Below, piece after piece: positions 13,693 to 14,844 of a DNA stretch of 14,844 bases. The DNA comes from Verrucomicrobia bacterium UBA3750 (GTDB lineage: Bacteria; Verrucomicrobiota; Kiritimatiellia; RFP12; UBA1067), in contig DFGM01000127.1 of the NCBI GenBank assembly GCA_002371755.1, positions 1 to 14,844 on the forward strand, given 5' to 3'. How positions within the stretch are numbered: position 1 is the stretch's first letter; every line of letters starts with the position of its first letter. The position numbers were made by a program, and so were the translations under genes. Below the pieces are notes generated by a model. It was not told the origin of the DNA. It saw only the letters and a list, made by a program, of their open reading frames with translations, and did not search any database.

Positions 13693-13706
13693 GGTAGAAC
13701 GATTGA

Positions 13707-13850
13707 TTAGTTAGTTGACGAGTATCGAAGAGCGACAACCTTCATTTTTCTGCAACCACCTATTTGAATATGCGGTGTTTGAGCTTGATTCCTTTCCAGA
13801 CCCACGGCGCGAGAGGCGTCGATGACCGGCTTTATATCTTGTTCGCTCAT
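13707..13850 (-). CDS. possible small leader ORF (47 aa)
   Basis: ATG 13850 to TAA 13707, in the leader of the prepilin peptidase mRNA, ending 14 bases before that gene's start. It opens MSEQDIKPVIDASRA and ends KVVALRYSSTN. There is no good Shine-Dalgarno (only GAACTGAGAC before the ATG), no membrane segment and no recognised motif. Another frame across the same bases is also open, so coding is unproven. It may be a decayed gene remnant or noise. Confidence 0.2.
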   Translation of the reverse strand: MSEQDIKPVIDASRAVGLERNQAQTPHIQIGGCRKMKVVALRYSSTN

Positions 13851-13908
13851 GTCTCAGTTCTTGCATAGTAGGGGGAAACAGGCGCTTGGCCACGAGAGTT
13901 CCGCGCAT

Positions 13909-13939
13909 ATTATACCATATCCCACCCCCACTCCGTCAA
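13909..13939 (-). promoter_or_regulatory. promoter reading toward the prepilin peptidase gene
   Basis: Minus strand: TATGGTATAAT, with -10 TATAAT at 13914-13909 and a TGG extension, followed by ATGCGCGG as at the tRNA promoters. TTGACG lies upstream with a long 19-bp spacer. The expected start is near 13902. Confidence 0.55.
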
Positions 13940-13977
13940 CTGCACTCCGCGCCAGCGATTTTTGGGTATCTTGCCCA

Positions 13978-14006
13978 TGGACATAGCAGGGAGCGTTTGG
14001 TATAAT
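13978..14006 (+). promoter_or_regulatory. promoter of the topoisomerase subunit B gene
   Basis: TGGACA (13978-13983; five of six bases of the -35 consensus), 17-bp spacer, TGG extension and perfect TATAAT (14001-14006). The ATG begins 11 bases after the -10 box, so the transcript leader should be only about 5 bases. Confidence 0.65.
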
Positions 14007-14017
14007 ATCCCCTCGAT

Positions 14018-14844
14018 ATGGCGAAAAGCGAATATGGTGCAGAGAGTATCAAGACTCTAGATCCGGTGACGCACATAAGGATGCGTCCGGGAATGTATGT
14101 GGGCGAGCCCGGCACGGGCGCGATGTATCACGATTGTATCTATATCCTCATGAAGGAGGTCATAGACAATTCCGTGGACGAGTTCGTGATGGGCTGCGGC
14201 AAGAAGATCGATGTGAACGTGAATTACCTCACGGGCGAGACGAGCGTGCGCGACTATGGGCGCGGCATCCCGCTCGAAAAGGTGGTGGATTGCGTCTCCC
14301 AGATGAACACCGGCGGCAAGTTCGATTCGGACAACTTCCAGTTCTCGGCAGGCATGAACGGCGTCGGCACGAAGGCGGTAAACGCGCTTTCGGAGTTTTT
14401 CGAGGTCTGCTCCTTCCGCGAAGGCGAGTTCTCGCAGGCGATGTTCAAGGAAGGCCGCCTCCAATCCCAAAAACGCGGCAAATGCGAAAAGCGCGAGCCG
14501 AACGGCACGTTCATACGCTACAAACCCGATGCTAAGGTGCTCAAGAACTTCAAAATGCGCGAAGAGCACGTCTTGCGGCGCATGAAGATGTATTGCTACG
14601 TCAACGCCGGGCTCACCATCAACTTGAACGGCCAGACAATATGCTCGGAAAAGGGGCTTGCCGACCTCATTTCCGACGAAGCGCAGTTCGAGAAGCTCTA
14701 CGCCCCGTTCCACATAAAGACGAAAAACCTCGAAATCATCTTCACCCACACGAACCGTTTCGGCGAAGAATACCACTCTTTCGTGAACGGGCAGTATACG
14801 ACAGACGGCGGCACGCATCTGACGGCGTTCAAGGAGGCGCTCAC
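14018..14844 (+). CDS. parE: type II DNA topoisomerase subunit B, ParE-like (partial, runs off the window)
   Basis: The first 275 codons are present, open to the window end. This is the ATPase subunit of topoisomerase IV or gyrase; with the A subunit it passes DNA strands to decatenate or relax chromosomes. GHKL ATPase motifs: EVIDNSVDE (47-55; catalytic E47, Mg-binding N51), DYGRGIP (79-85) and GMNGVG (112-117, in place of the usual GLHGVG). HIRMRPGMYVG, IYILMKEVIDNSVDEFVMG and MNTGGKFDS are closest to the ParE wording of Bacteroidota and Chlamydiae, so I favour ParE over GyrB, but the C-terminal region that would help decide is missing. There is no Shine-Dalgarno before the ATG and the leader is very short. 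Confidence 0.88.
   Translation, partial: MAKSEYGAESIKTLDPVTHIRMRPGMYVGEPGTGAMYHDCIYILMKEVIDNSVDEFVMGCGKKIDVNVNYLTGETSVRDYGRGIPLEKVVDCVSQMNTGGKFDSDNFQFSAGMNGVGTKAVNALSEFFEVCSFREGEFSQAMFKEGRLQSQKRGKCEKREPNGTFIRYKPDAKVLKNFKMREEHVLRRMKMYCYVNAGLTINLNGQTICSEKGLADLISDEAQFEKLYAPFHIKTKNLEIIFTHTNRFGEEYHSFVNGQYTTDGGTHLTAFKEAL

Larger units (their letters stand above)
13693..14017. other. divergent intergenic region between the prepilin peptidase and topoisomerase genes
   Basis: About 325 bp with a promoter firing each way (13909-13939 minus, 13978-14006 plus). The prepilin peptidase promoter is 217 bases upstream of its start codon, so a long leader is predicted. That leader contains a 47-codon frame (13850-13707, opening MSEQDIKPVIDASRA). 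An overlapping frame ends in WVWKGIKLKHRIFK and a stop near 13761. Neither has a clear ribosome site or recognised relative. No RNA family is recognised. Confidence 0.4.

Overview
The window looks like a chromosomal segment of a Gram-negative bacterium of the PVC group, most plausibly Kiritimatiellota/Verrucomicrobiota. The reasons are a large secreted protein built from autotransporter-associated beta-strand (PATR) repeats, dispersed GC-rich palindromes, a lipoprotein signal, a type IV prepilin peptidase, and a topoisomerase B subunit whose wording resembles the ParE form of Bacteroidota and Chlamydiae. This assignment is inference; no rRNA or marker gene settles it.

Layout. Positions 1-270 hold no gene but carry two hairpins. 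Positions 271-3732 (+) encode a roughly 1150-residue PATR protein whose signal peptide is cut off from the body by one in-frame TAG at 364-366. A hairpin terminator (3762-3799) and a cluster of three REP-like palindromes follow. From 9864 down to 3984 (-) runs a compact gene string: dCMP deaminase, triosephosphate isomerase, a leucine-rich-repeat lipoprotein, a MATE exporter, a PP-loop (ThiI/MnmA-like) protein with a NFACT-like C-terminus, a DedA membrane protein and a lone OppD/DppD-type ATPase. From tpiA onward the genes are 3 bp apart or overlap by 1 to 7 bp, so they are very likely one translationally coupled operon. Upstream, also on (-), are a Na+/phosphate cotransporter-family protein with a PhoU-like tail (11692-9992) and an unrecognised six-helix membrane protein (12268-11711). 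They are preceded by four tRNA genes in the order Arg(ACG), initiator Met(CAT), Pro(GGG), Cys(GCA). Then comes a prepilin peptidase (13692-12883, -). The window ends inside a divergent topoisomerase subunit B gene that starts at 14018 (+).

Regulation. Five places carry the same extended -10 element, TG(G/A)TATAAT: before tRNA-Arg, tRNA-Cys, the prepilin peptidase leader, the dCMP deaminase and the topoisomerase gene. At the last two the start codon lies only 7 and 11 bases after the -10 box, which predicts leaderless or nearly leaderless mRNAs.

Most of the window is housekeeping. The items most worth a second look are the amber-interrupted PATR protein, the overlapping lipoprotein/exporter/PP-loop/DedA/ATPase operon, the REP-like family, and the initiator tRNA with an unusual U1-U72 mismatch. 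I saw no CRISPR array, prophage, insertion sequence or clear defence system.
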